NCBI RefSeq assembly: GCF_004798865.1
Contig: NW_025336481.1
Location: forward strand, 18,700,438 to 18,764,437
From: Varanus komodoensis
Taxonomy: Eukaryota; Chordata; Lepidosauria; Squamata; Varanidae
DNA: 64,000 nt
Reading direction: 5' to 3'
Both the position numbers and the translations under genes were made by a program. Each line of letters starts with the position of its first letter. Positions within the stretch are counted from its first letter, which is position 1. This document shows, piece by piece, positions 1 through 11,322 of this stretch. The notes beneath the pieces were generated by a model that had not been told where the DNA came from, made no database searches, and saw only the letters and a program-made list of their open reading frames with translations.

Positions 1-179
1 AACAGAATAATTTCTTTAAGTAAGAAATTACAAGGGATTGCAGTTTACAAAAATCAACCAATTTAAAATCTGTTAAGTGTATAATGACCCATTTTGAGCC
101 AGCAAAATAGGAATAAGACTTGGATCACAGTAACCTGGTTTACAACATGAAAAGCCAGAGTACAGGCTGAGTTTGCATA

Positions 180-440
180 ATTATTGAAATGTAGGTTGTT
201 TTGTTGTGTGGATCCATCCATGGTTTGTCAACTACAAACAGTCTAGAGTTCACAACTCAAGAACAAATCATGGATTTTCTTTGTGAGTTGTTCATGGTTG
301 AAAAACATAGTTTGGTAGCATGCCTGGGTTCATACCACAATAACCTGTATTTCCACAACAGCCCATGATTCCATGACAACCCACACTAGACCCATGCTCT
401 GGCTTGTTCTGTTGTGTGAACCAATCCATTGTCTATTGAC
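180..440. repeat. dispersed repeat with CCATGG-type words
   Basis: This stretch is rich in words such as catggttt, ttgtgtgaacc and acaaccca, and its ends read like rough inverted copies (a ttgttgtgtgga start and a gttgtgtgaacca end). Similar wording recurs near 12,280-12,570 and 47,125-47,330, so it is a dispersed family in this genome, probably a non-autonomous DNA transposon. I could not define exact ends or a target duplication. Nothing else is recognisable in bases 1-850. Confidence 0.35.
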
Positions 441-836
441 AATTAGTAAAAATTAATATACAAGCTGAAGGAATAGAATAATTGTCGGGCTAACTGAAGT
501 AGCCATGATAGAGTTGAAGCCCCTTTGAACTTGGTGCAATTCTGTTCTGAATCGAGATACACTAGATTGTGCTGTGCAATAAGTTTTATAAGGCACTCTT
601 TATTTTAAAGATCCTTTACTAATTAGTAATATGAAGTGAAACAAATATATGTGACTATCTCATTCATTATTTTTGGCATCTTGATAAGCATACATGTAGA
701 ATCTGAACACCTCAATTTAGAAGGGTTTTGTGGGTGAAATGAAGAATGAGAATGTATCATCCCTTCATGTCATGATTTTGTACAAATTTATGCACTGTTT
801 TATGCAACTCATATAATGACAGATCCTTAAAATTGA

Positions 837-1508
837 GAACCATTATGGTACATGCAGTCCCTGGGTTATGAATGCCTGAGTTACGAACAACCTGTACTTA
901 ACAAACAAGCTGCCATAAAGCCTATTAATTTAAAAAAAACTGTGGAAAATCATCATCATTATAGAGAGAGAGGAAGCTAAAGGGGAGAGAGAGAAGGCCT
1001 CCATAGCATCACCAGAGAGTGGGCTAGGGGGGAGTGAAAGGGTAGAGAGGGAGGTCTTTGAAGCATGCCTGCCCATTTGGAGAGGGAAATCTCTCCTGCA
1101 TTTCCTTGCTGCAAAGAGGAGACACTAGTGAGTTGGGGCTAGAGATATTTGCAGCTTTTCCATTTTCATGAGGGTTCTATACTCTTAACCTTCATGAATA
1201 TGGAGGGCCAACTATAAACATACATAACAAAATCCAACTTACATAAAAAATCAACCTAAAGATGAATGGAACAGAACTTATTCATAACCCAGGGACTGCC
1301 TGTATAGTGGTGAAAGTGTTGAGCTGATAGGAGATCCAGGCTCTAGTATTTACTCAGGCATGAAGCACACTTGGGGAATTTGGGCCAGTCACTGACCCAC
1401 AACCTAACTTATTTCACAGTGTTGTTGTGAGGATAAGCTGGAGAGGTGGAAGACCATGTAAAGTACCTTGGGTTCCTTGCAAAAAAAAGTGGGATAAAAA
1501 TACAATAG
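837..1508 (+). mobile_element. tRNA-derived (Sauria-type) SINE, split by a Tigger-like insertion
   Basis: The body at 1303-1508 has the family's landmarks: a gtggtgaaagtgttg head, gagatccaggctctag, tttgggccagtcactga, aacctaacttatttcac, gttgttgtgaggata and a 3' end with ccttgggttccttgc and a gggataaaa tail. Removing the element at 851-1302 and one TA joins a left piece (about 837-850) that restores the usual head of the family. The SINE was therefore probably present before the transposon. Other copies in this window lie near 30,648, 38,347, 17,140 (minus) and 40,096 (minus). Confidence 0.7.
851..1302. mobile_element. Tigger/pogo-like non-autonomous DNA transposon
   Basis: The ends are inverted copies: the left reads catgcagtccctgggttatg and the right, in reverse complement, caggcagtccctgggttatg. 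A TA lies on each side (849-850 and 1303-1304), as expected for a Tc1/mariner/pogo insertion. The GCAGTCCC(T/C)GGGTTA(T/C)GAA terminus resembles Tigger elements. At 452 bp, without an open frame, it is a deletion derivative. The inside has GA-rich stretches (960-1060). Confidence 0.75.
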
Positions 1509-2278
1509 TAAATAACATTTAACCATCATTGTGTTTTCTTTGCAAGTTTTGAAAATGTACGTTACTTATGTCACCTTCTTCCTGAAAAGAACAGAACTAG
1601 TCCTTAAATGCATGCTATTGTATTTGTTAAAATCGGTGAAGTTAAGCCAGATGTTCCTGTCACCCTGTCCATCCCCAACAAATGAATGTGTGATTATGAG
1701 TGCTGGAAAAATCTAAAGGATTTTATTGAACCAGTGTATAAATGTTTAAGCATTCCAAATGAAAGACTGGTTTGATTTTTTCAGTATTGTTTTGTGTTGT
1801 ATAGATAATGGTTAGGAGGCCATAAGAAAATTGGAAACACAGAAAGCCTGGCAGCAAATGGTAATTCTACTAACCTTCCAATTAGGAGCAGCCAGCTGCT
1901 CTGATATCTATTAGTCTTTCTCAGGAGACAGACCTAACTTCACTGAATGTAGTTCTTGGCCTGAACATAGTTTTCTGTGGGATATTTAGGTGCCGCAACT
2001 AGGAGTGTTGGGTGAACGTGATATAAAGGTACATTAGCTGCCACCATTTGTCTTTCTCACTATATGTTTCGGCAGAGACAGATGATTACAAGGATTAGAG
2101 AAAACTTCATAATGGCTGATTACTGAAAAATTTTGGTAAACTGAATTTGTCATAGCTTTCTAATAATATGCTGAAGTGGCTATACTTTCTTATGGAGAAG
2201 CAGTAAACAGAACACCTTGATGTAAAAGAAATATTAATCCTAGTCTGTAATGCAATTGTTTCCAATTTTGTTTTTCAG

Positions 2279-2362
2279 ACATTTCAAAGCTTTTGAGCAC
2301 TGCAGTCCTATGTGTGTTTTCTTGGAAGTATTTCTGATTTTATTAAATGATCCTTCAGTCAG
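2279..2362 (+). CDS. candidate internal exon, possibly MEI1 (partial gene)
   Basis: An 84-bp segment lies between a strong acceptor (tttttgtttttcag, ending at 2278) and a consensus donor (gtaagt at 2363). One frame is open throughout if the exon begins with one base of a split codon and ends with two: it reads HFKAFEHCSPMCVF, then LEVFLILLNDPSV and AG. The leucine-rich, ARM/HEAT-like composition and the position upstream of CCDC134 on the same strand fit MEI1, a meiotic double-strand-break protein built of such repeats, which is the upstream neighbour in human. I do not recognise the residues themselves, so the MEI1 name is inferred from gene order. No second exon that joins in phase was found with confidence. 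Confidence 0.4.
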
Positions 2363-3575
2363 GTAAGTCTGCATTGGTTATCTTTCCTGGAAATTGTCCA
2401 AGTTTTGTCTATTTTCACTTCCATTATTTTGGCAGGATTCCATATCAATTTTTGATAACCTTGGTGTTCTTCCAGTAATTTGCAACTGGTATTTTTTTTT
2501 CTTGCTCTCAAGACAACAGTTCTCAATTACTGTCATTGCTTAAGATAAGCATAATTAAAATAATATGACTGGGTACTAGCAGTGTACACGCTAGAACAGA
2601 GAAATCAGGAGCATTGGAAGTTTTGTCACTGGGATGATGTCACAAGCCATTAATTTGTGAAATTAATGTAAATTTGCTGTCATACTGATAAAACTGATGT
2701 AAATAAACATTTAGATTCTGACTTTGACATGGCAACAATTCTTTCTAGGCCAGTCTCAAGCATCTGTGAATAAGATCTAGATTCACTCAGCTTTGGCTTC
2801 AGTTTGATGTCTCATAGGTCTCTTCTGAGATATGGTTTCTGAAATGTGGTTACATGGGTCAGTTACGTTCCCACTTCCCATTTTATTTTCTGCATGGCTG
2901 ATCTGCCTGGGTTCTTGGTTGATAACTTATTTTAATAAAAACAGCCTCTTCAGTTCTACAATTGTGTAATGCTCAAATTCTCATTTTATTTTTTTTATTT
3001 TTTCATTCTCAGTGGAAGTGAAGTTAAAATGAGAAAGGGGAAGGGAAACTGTTCTCTGTAGCCCAGCAACAACCCCAAGCTCATGAATTCCGGTTGGCTG
3101 GATTCAGATAGGGTGTGGTGGGGTGTTGGAGTTTGGGAGAAAGGGGGATCTCTGCAAATTAGCTGCCCCCACCTGATTGTTGAGCATTCCCTTTCCATGC
3201 ACCACAGCTCACCCTATTTGGGAAGCTCACCCAAACCACTAGCATTTTGTGGGGGCTGAATTGGCTGTTGTGAGGCAGAGGGGGTGGGAAGTACCCTTTG
3301 GCCAGCTTGATTGGAAATGTCTGCATCTGGATCAAGCCCTTGGTGTCAAAGTTCCTAAAGCAGGGCCCTTCAGCTTCTCTTCATGTGCCTCCTCACCTTA
3401 ATAAGTAGGACTAATGCCTTTTGAGTAAAAGTGTCACTTTAAAATCCAAATCACCATAGCTCATCGAAATGTGTTAAATTTTTAAAAGCAACAGTACATA
3501 GTTGTGATATCTTAAGGCTTAACTAATCTGTATTTCATGGTTCCAAGAATGAATTTCTTCTTAACATAAGAAATA

Positions 3576-3769
3576 TGAGGGGTCTTCAAAAAGTTTCTGC
3601 ACTTTTTTATTTAATAAATTAATATTTTTTTGTGATGGCATTAAAAATTGGTACAATGCTGGGAAAAATGCATTGCAAAGGAAGGTGACTGTAGAAAAGA
3701 GATGTAATTTCTTTTTGAAATTCTTAATAAATAGAGTCAAAAGTGTGGAAGCTTTTTGAAGACCTCTCG
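3576..3769. mobile_element. mariner-type MITE
   Basis: The 194-bp element has inverted ends: the left reads tgaggggtcttcaaaaagtt and the right, in reverse complement, cgagaggtcttcaaaaagct. A TA dinucleotide flanks each side (3574-3575 and 3770-3771). The GAGG(G)GTNTTCAAAAAGTT terminus is characteristic of mariner elements. There is no transposase frame, so it is non-autonomous. Confidence 0.8.
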
Positions 3770-5449
3770 TACATTGCTGGATCAGACAAAGATCCTACTA
3801 GTTCAGGGGCGGAGAACCTCTTTTAGCCTGAACTGAATTCAATTTCAGAGAAGCTCTTGGGAACTTCATCCCAGTTGCAGACAGGATCCCCCTCTCTACC
3901 AGCGTATTGTAGCTTAAAACTCAGATTGCCACTAATTAAGCCTTAGGAGAGTGATTTTAAGCTTTTACAATGGGGAGAAATGCAGAAAAGCCTGGAAACC
4001 ACTAAATGATTGGTGGTTGAAGAAATCTGGTGTGGCCAAGGGAAGAATGTGGCATTTGGGAAACTCCCAAGTGCCAACTTGAAATACCAGGAGGAGCAGG
4101 TTTGGCACCCAGGCCTCTGGTTCTCTGCACTAGACCTATTACAACATAATTTGCAGGAATTTCAGCAACAAAAAGGTACTGGAGTGCACAGTGGAAATTG
4201 GTCAGCAGCCTGGGCTAACTGTTTCTAATTTCTGCTGGTCTAGATATGTGGGGAAAAAGAAAATTCTTATTATTTCCCTGTTTTCATGAAAATAATACAT
4301 GAGGTAAGCCAGCTCAGCTGATTGACCCTTGTTGTACTTAAGGCTGCCTGCTCTCTATTGTGTGAATTTTGCAGCACACACATATTTTTCAGCCTTTAAT
4401 ACTTGCTTTGTATTTGCTCACAGAATAAACAAGCTTTTGAGTATCCATTATTTCTCATTGTGAGAGTTCTGTTATAGACAACCGTGTATACAGGGCTTGA
4501 CATTCATTTCACAGTCTGGACTACAGGTTCCCAGTGGACCAACAGATCTCTTACTAGCCAGCTCCATCTGTTTCAGAATTTGTTTTGGCATCTCAGTAAT
4601 CGAAAGGATGCTCCTTCTATCACAGCATGAAGGACTTGAGAAAATATTTCAAATTCCTAGGAGTCAGTAATTGCAATGTAAATATAATCTGGATATGAAT
4701 GTATGATATCATGTAAGAATATAAAACATAAATCAGAGCCTGTTTTTATGTCCTGGGTCTCTACAAAACTGGAAACAAACATGCCATATTCAGAGGTGGC
4801 AGCAGCAGCATGCATTTAAGGATCTAACTAGCCATACCTGGTTAGTTTCTACCCTCATTGTTTTAGTTTACATTTGCTTATGTGCTTACATATTATATAT
4901 TTGCTGCTTTTAAAGAACAATTCCAAAATAAAGTGCAAAGGTAAAAGTTTGGCTATTATACTATATTGTACTAAATCTATATCCTATCCCTTTTTAAAAA
5001 ACTAAAATGCTCCATAGTCTTCTTGTAGGGCAGGTGCTCCCTACATCATTTGAGTTACCCTTTACATCTTTCCCAGGTTCACAATATATCTTTTGAGGGG
5101 AACTTTGAGTTACATGAAAACATTGTCATACCAGCCATACTGTTCAGTTTGTTTCTTACATCCTACATGAAATTTACTTTTTTGCATTGCAACCACACTC
5201 TGAGGTGATGCTGTCATGCAGCTTTCAACAATAACTGAGATCTCTTTACTGATTATTCATTGCTTGGTCAGATGCTGCTGGTTTATATATGTCATTAGGA
5301 CTAATAGCTCCAATATACACATCACTTTATGCTAGCACACTTTTAACCTTCTTTTCACCACACATTCACCCAGTTTGGAGAGACCTTTTGGAGCTATTTG
5401 CCATCTGCTTGAGTTTTCATCAGCCTGGCTGCTTACATGCCCGGGGGGT

Positions 5450-5625
5450 GGGGGGCACACTGTGGACTTCACTACAGAAGTGGTCCATTTACTCATACTC
5501 TTTGTGTCTTGTTGGAGACTTTGGTGATTGACTTTGTCAAACGCTTTTTGGAGGAGTAGGTATATGTCTACCAGACAATCATTTGTATCCACATGTGTGT
5601 TGATAATCTCAAAACTCATTAAGTT
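5450..5625 (-). mobile_element. LINE reverse-transcriptase fragment (CR1/L2-like)
   Basis: Read on the minus strand, this has DIYLLLQKAFDKVNHQ, close to the YLDFQKAFDKVPH block of CR1/L2/Rex-type reverse transcriptases. The plus strand reads as the usual antisense wording of such LINEs (actttgtcaaacgctttttgg, acatgtgtgttgataatctc). It is a short internal fragment with degraded ends and no 3' tail nearby. Confidence 0.55.
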
Positions 5626-5809
5626 GATAATTCAGGCCTTCCTCTAAAAACCCATCTATCTAAATTTGTGGTACTGTAAAGTAGAATCTGTTGATTGAAG
5701 ATTCAGATGTTGGATCTCAGATTTAGGCTCTTGAATAAACATATGCAGAAAAAATGATTACAGATTATAAAAGCTTTCTCTGTAGATGCATCTATCTCTT
5801 GAGATGTTA

Positions 5810-5905
5810 CCTCTTTAGACTACCTGCTTAGCTAGGAGTAAGCCTCATCAAACTTAATAGTACTTCTTTCTGAGAACACATAGGGATTGGTGCTGTAAAA
5901 CTTCA
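5810..5905. repeat. common reptile interspersed repeat (fragment)
   Basis: It has the wording ctaggagtaagcctcatcaaactt followed by acttctttctgagaacacat, like a widespread reptilian repeat whose typical form reads gggagtaagccc then acttacttctgagtagaca. Related copies lie near 24,768-24,935 and 47,865-48,100. The class is uncertain. Confidence 0.4.
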
Positions 5906-7037
5906 GCATGTGTTCAAATCACAACCTATGGATTCATTAACATTTCTGGATAATTATGACAGTCTCTAATTTCATGCTTGTTAGTGCAGGAAGTAAATAT
6001 TTTGTGGCCAGGTTACAGTAAACAATAACATAATAATAGTCAATAATACATACCACTCCATGTAATTTGGAATCTTGCATACTGTTACCTGGAATTTTGC
6101 GTACTCCAACTTGGTTCCTTTTAGATGTTTTGCTGTGATTCTCAAGTGCTAAATGCTGCACTTGTTATTACATTTTGTGTTTAGGGAGGAATGTGGAAAT
6201 TCTCCGCCCTGTTTCACATAAATACATCTGGCACCTATTTCACATTAAGAATTGAATGTTATCTTACTGTCTGATTGAACTTTTATCTGTGACATTATTT
6301 AACTTTTCCTATTCTTATTGGTCAGAAGATGGCCTTCCAGCACGTTTTGCTGTGTTTTTTTAATGGCTTAGGCATAGAAATGTGGATGAAAACTGAAGAG
6401 GTGGCTGGAGATGAAGTTGTTGTTCTAGTAATAAAATATGATGGTATCTGAATGAGCTACTGCACAAATTAATCATTGGCTTGACTTGGCAGTAGATGCC
6501 CAAAGTAATTGGCAAAGACTTTGCTGTTAGAAAACGAACAAACAGTAGTTAAGTAATAAGACCTCCATCCACAGACAGTTTTATTTAGTTTTCTGCTCTC
6601 GCTGATGCAGATATGCAGATAATACCTCATCAGTTATTAGTCTCCCCACCAGTTACTAGCTACTGCTGTAGAACCTACCTGACTAGTTGCCTGGAGGAGC
6701 TAATTGCTCTCCACAACTGATTAGGTAAGTGGCTATTTACAAGCCAGTAGGAGTTACACAGAGATTAGGATTGAAAGTTTGCCATTTATTTACATACACA
6801 TGTGGACATACTAACACATTTTTGCATGGCCTCTGAGCATGTGTCTTAGATACCTCTGGAATATGGCATATGAGGTGTTCTAGCCCTCTGTACCCCACTA
6901 ATGGATTTTACCTTGAAGCATTTCTTCCAATGGGCAAGATTGCTGCCTCTACTGCTCACTTCCTTTTCTGCCACAATGGAGTTCTTTCTTCTGAGCTAAT
7001 GTGTAATCTTTTCTACTTTTTCTTTTCTGTATTTTAG

Positions 7038-7419
7038 ACATTCCATAGGAGGTGACTATGACAGCTCTATTCACATCAAGAATGGCTTTTATGACATGAA
7101 GGGATATCTCCAAAAAGTGTGAGGCATATAGAGGTAAAGTCACTTAAACATACAGATCTCTACCTTGATTGCTTGGGTGAAGCACATAGTGTTATCTCAA
7201 TTTACTCGAAAGACCAGGGTGGTTGGGGAAACCAGGATAAAGACACTCTGAAAGAAGGCATTGAGTACTATGAAGATTCCTTTCCCCGAAAGCCATCCAA
7301 ACTTGAAATGGAGCATTGAAACATATTCCAAAAGCACCAGGGACAGTAGCTTAGATCTGGTGAAGGACATGAAATGGAAGACCCTGCTGCAGAAATGGAG
7401 GCGCAAGCTTTATTCATGA
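7038..7419 (+). pseudogene. unrecognised coding-like remnant
   Basis: One frame reads like protein over about 380 bp. It starts after a strong acceptor (ttttctgtattttag, ending at 7037) with HSIGGDYDSSIHIKNGFYDM and closes with MKIPFPESHPNLKWSIE, then RDSSLDLVKDMKWKTLLQKW and RRKLYS before a stop at 7417-7419. The frame is broken in several places between these parts, so it cannot be a working exon as it stands. The composition is that of a soluble protein. I do not recognise the family: it could be a decayed terminal exon, a processed pseudogene or part of a transposase. Confidence 0.3.
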
Positions 7420-7533
7420 TGCTTCCGGGGGGGGGGGCGCTCCTGTTGGGGGGCTCCTACCTCCTCCAGTCAGAAGGCATTTAGCAGCCATTTCATTTTT
7501 TTTGTCTTATTGGAAAAATAGTTTCTAATTTTA

Positions 7534-7585
7534 CTGTTTCTTCTACATTTTACTTACTGCTGTAAGTAAAATGTAGAAGAAACAG
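7534..7585. repeat. perfect 24-bp inverted repeat (hairpin, 4-base loop)
   Basis: The arms at 7534-7557 and 7562-7585 are exact reverse complements, separated by tgct (7558-7561). The left arm starts ctgtttcttctacatttt; the next flanking bases do not pair. A perfect stem of this length with so short a loop is rare in intergenic DNA. It could form a hairpin in RNA or a cruciform, or mark a recent fold-back event. No terminator-like or microRNA-like mismatches are seen. Confidence 0.85.
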
Positions 7586-9045
7586 AAGGAAAACATGGGA
7601 GAATTAGAAGGGGAGAATTAGAAGACCTGTAAAAGTCTGTGAATGAGGCAAGGCAATGATGCCATGAAAGTCTTGTTGGTTGCTGTGTTTAGCTCAGAAG
7701 TCTTTGGGCTTACTGAATCATGCTGATGGAACCAGTTACATTGATGGCATTTCTTCAAGGAGTAGAGTAAATTAATCTGATTTGGAAGATGAATCTGAAT
7801 AGCTATATTCTAATCCATAGGCAAAAGTGGCATTTAAAAAATGCATAGCTGAACAAGTGGGGAGCAACACTCCAATGTCTTGGAAGATCTTTGCCTACAT
7901 AAGGAATAAGTCAGATTGACCTGACTGTTAAGTATCCAAGTTCATGCTACTTAAATGGAAATGGTGTATCCTATCTTGAAAGTGACAGGAACAGAGTGCA
8001 GTTGGGTCAGTAGCTCTGAAGTCAGTGGGCTAGTGAAAATGAAGATCACTAAAGAACTAATGCTGACACCAGCCTCTTAGCTGGGCATATCTTGGAAATG
8101 GAAAATGATGGGTCATGTGTAGCAAGGATGATGATGATTTGCATGTACAAATCTAAGGAAAGTGAACAGTAACAGAAGAGTAATGAAACAAAACGTTTTG
8201 CTTGCAAAATCTGTTCTTTAGCATTAGATCCTAAATGGTTTTCCGACCTGGTGTTCCAGGCAGTGCCATGTGAATAGATCTAGCCACACCTTTCATTTCG
8301 CTCAGTGGCTCTGAATTAGCATTGCTGTGGGCATTGTTCTCAGCATTGCATGGAATGCTGTGATCACACCCAGAGCCTATGGAGAGGGGCTGCATTATGA
8401 AGCGAGTAGAGTGGCCCCAACAGTGTGCACAGTGTGCTTGTGCAAGCAGGCATGGCTTAGATCAATGCATTTCCCTAGAAAACTGGGGAAAGATTGAACA
8501 CTTGAAATTTGAAGATGGTGCATTCAGTCAGAAAATGGATGAGTCACTAGTGTACATCAGGGGGCCAGTTGCTTAAGCCGTAGGCTGTATCCTGCTAAGC
8601 AGCAGTACTGTGAATCAAGGAAGGAAGCAGGGAAAGTCCTCTTGTAAGAAATACCATGTAAATACTGTAATATGATGTCTAAGCTCAGTACCTTAAACCA
8701 TCTCATTGTTGTCATAATTATTTCAGGAGTGTAGGTGTTTCTAGCAATTAATGGGTAAAGGCTTTTTCTCACAAAGTTACCACAAATAGATAGCTTTTAA
8801 ATCTACTTTAGAGCTGCTTTTCTGTCAGCCATCATGCTGTATTTAAGGACAAATGGCTCAAGATTAGTATTGTTCCTTGGGTCCTCATAATTGTGCAGTT
8901 GGGGTATGTAATGGAATTGCACTCCATGTTACATCCACAACCCTTCCCTCTGTACACATTGAGCTTGCATGTCAAGTTACCTTTTCTAAGCTGGAAAGGT
9001 GCAGGGCTGCAGCTGGATGGGTGATCAAAGTGGAAGTCGAGTAGG

Positions 9046-9096
9046 GGGTTGGACTCAATTGCCCCATAGACCCCTTTCAACTCTACTTCTATTCCA
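9046..9096 (+). mobile_element. CR1-like LINE 3' fragment
   Basis: The wording ggttggactcaattgcccc followed by ccctttcaactctacttcta matches the 3' end of CR1-type LINEs (ggttggactagatg..., cccttccaactctac). It is only about 50 bp and old. Confidence 0.45.
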
Positions 9097-9774
9097 ACGT
9101 GAAATTGCACTTTCCATATAAGTATCAGATCAAAACACAGCCTCTTTTTCAGCTCCATTGTTAGAGAGGAGTGTTTCAATTTTAAAGTTTCTTGATATGA
9201 ATTGTGCACAGCTCTCACAAAATCTTTACAAAGTTTGTGGTATTTAATATTTGCATAGCCTTGAGAATCTGGCCACACAAGTTCTCCTTACATAGATAGA
9301 TAGTTCCTCTGAGGTACCTCAAGAGGGACTGGCTTAACATCTTCAGTGCCATTCTGTAGATTCCATGGTTGGTCTCATAACTTTTCTATGTGGCAGCAGT
9401 CAGAGGCTGCCAGGGCTTACTGGCCTCCAGAAACAGCTAGTGTTATCAAGAGACATGCATTTTCTGAGAGATTTTTTTTCCAAATAAAGTTAATTTATGC
9501 TGGCATCATTAGGGAGTGATCTAATGTAATCTAATGTATTTTAAAAGTATTTAATAACCAAAATACCCCATGCGCATGTTTGTTCAAATACACCACAAGC
9601 ATTTGTTCTGAAAAAAATGTTATTTCATTGTTCATCATACAGTTTTTTATTGGAATAGTTGCAAAAATGTAGAGACAATAGCACACACTTTCCTTATATG
9701 ATTTATATTTAAAAAATGCTGCAGGTACTAAAAGATGTCAAACCATTATGTATTTTATATAACCATTATATATT

Positions 9775-9829
9775 GTAACCCACCCAGGGTGCCATGGGCA
9801 GGATAGAAATCAAATAAATAAATAAATAC
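9775..9829 (+). mobile_element. LINE/SINE 3' tail (CR1/L2 type)
   Basis: The segment reads taacccacccagggtgccat, then gggcaggatagaaatc, then an aaataaataaat tail, the usual end of squamate CR1/L2-tailed retroelements. The body is missing or too old to see. Confidence 0.5.
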
Positions 9830-11204
9830 TTTTTAGGAACTGAACTGAACTTCTTCCTGGACCTCTGCTACATGGAAATATATCCGCTGTCTGTTCCTGT
9901 TATAAGTGAGAATATCAGCACTGCCTTCTGTATTTATGTCTCTTTCACAAGGACTACAGCTACTTCAACAATGCAGAGACAAGTCTCAGTGGCAGATGTT
10001 TGCCAGGCAGCAAAGTAGGAGTCTCCACCGATGTATTTTTGAGTGCTGTGCTGTGGACATTGATGCCATGGAAGAAGCCATGGGAAGAACAGTGTTGCAA
10101 AGCAGCGGTCTTCTGTTCCCCCCTCTAAGTCTCTGTAGTCCCCTATTTCTGGGACAACAGACGGAGCCATAACTGTTATTCCTTTAGGGACTCTCTGTGC
10201 AGTTGGAGAACCCACTCACTTTCCTTGTTGAAAAACTGTAAATGTCAGAAATGTGTGCCTACAACATTGGGAAGGAATTGAGCAGGAGAGGCACTGACTG
10301 AGGCCTTTGCATAGATGCTCAATGGCAAAAATGCTAGCTGAAGGGAGGGACAGAAACATGTTTGGATTTGCATACAACAGTTTTTATGGCTATGAAGGTC
10401 TCATAGTTGCCATACCAAGAGAAAAGTGCAGAAGCTGCAATTCACCCCTTCCTTCCAAGCAGATGGCAGTAATGCCCTTCTTTGTAACGCAAACAGTTTA
10501 TTACATTAATGAAAATCAATCAGACTACAAATAAAGTGAACTCTAAGAGTCAGTGACAAAAGAAGCAGAGTTAGAATGCTAGCTGCTAAGAAGATACAGA
10601 CTATCGATAAGAAGTTGATTCTAAACTGAATACCCATCCTCCCTTTGAAACTCAGATTACCAACACATACCTCAGAGATGGATCCTCTTGCCTCAAGGAG
10701 GGCAATTACTTGGGGTGACTGACATTTCTCAGTCAGTTGGCCTTCTTTTCCTGACACTGGGACCCTGGAAGTACCGATGACTCATCTGCCCTCTTTCTCA
10801 GTAGCAGGCTTGCTTTGACCTACAGCCTAGTCTAAAGCTGAGTGACTCTTAAGTCTCAACTACTGCCTGGCTTTGAATCCATTGGTCTTGACATCCAACC
10901 TACATTTTCTAATCATTCCCCTTGCCTTTTTTCCCTCATCCCCAGAAGGCTCTTTAGCAAGAGAAATGCTTCCAGTCCCTACAAAAAGTAACATACAGGT
11001 TGGCTCTGATGAAAAATGGTGGATCACAGCCTCTGACAAGTGTAAAGACAAGGTCCACTGATGATGCAACCTATGCATAGGTGGAATTATGCTATGTTAA
11101 TGAGCATAAAATTGGTTGGTAGCATGGAATCTTTGAGTTTATGTGTTTTAAACAAAATCATATATATAATTAGAGTATTTCTCCCATACTACTACTCTCT
11201 CCAG

Positions 11205-11322
11205 TCTAGGATTTTAAGGATGGATTACTGTCGGGCCTGCATTTTTCTCTTTACCCTGATATTATCTAGAGACGTCACTGCTGACACAGAGAAGAAAAAG
11301 ACAGATTCAGGATTAGAAATCT
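11205..11322 (+). CDS. CCDC134: CCDC134 first coding exon
   Basis: The acceptor is tactctctccag (ending at 11204), followed by a 15-base leader and ATG at 11220. The coding part gives [20 protein letters not shown] and [14 protein letters not shown] plus one base. It aligns with the human start in length and phase (MDLLQFLAFLF... SLEI|Y). The start is the first ATG of the exon. The donor GTATCC is weak but gives the expected split tyrosine codon. Confidence 0.88.

Larger units (their letters stand above)
2363..11204. other. intron/intergenic stretch before CCDC134
   Basis: No secure gene is visible here. It holds a mariner-type element (3576-3769), a LINE reverse-transcriptase fragment on the minus strand (about 5450-5625), an unrecognised coding-like remnant (7038-7419), a perfect palindrome (7534-7585), short LINE tails (about 9046 and 9775) and an 11-base G run (7427-7437). 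The rest is unique-looking AT-rich DNA. The non-coding first exon and promoter of CCDC134 should lie here or in the MEI1-side intron, but I could not locate them; there is no CpG-rich island. Confidence 0.6.

Noticed and set aside
1547-1716. Possible exon reading TELVLKCMLLYLLKSVKLS and on to a stop
   Set aside because: The acceptor (ctttgcaag) is weak, no donor joins it in phase with the exon at 2279, and the residues are not recognised. It could be an ARM-repeat exon of MEI1, but I cannot support it.
9906-10215. Overlapping open frames of about 90 codons on both strands
   Set aside because: No splice borders, motifs or recognisable residues; judged chance.
10947-11063. Exon-like segment after a very strong acceptor (ccttttttccctcatccccag) reading GSLAREMLPVPTKSNIQ to a stop
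   Set aside because: No partner exon, no recognised protein, and it lies only 140 bases before the CCDC134 coding exon. It might be a 5' UTR exon or chance.
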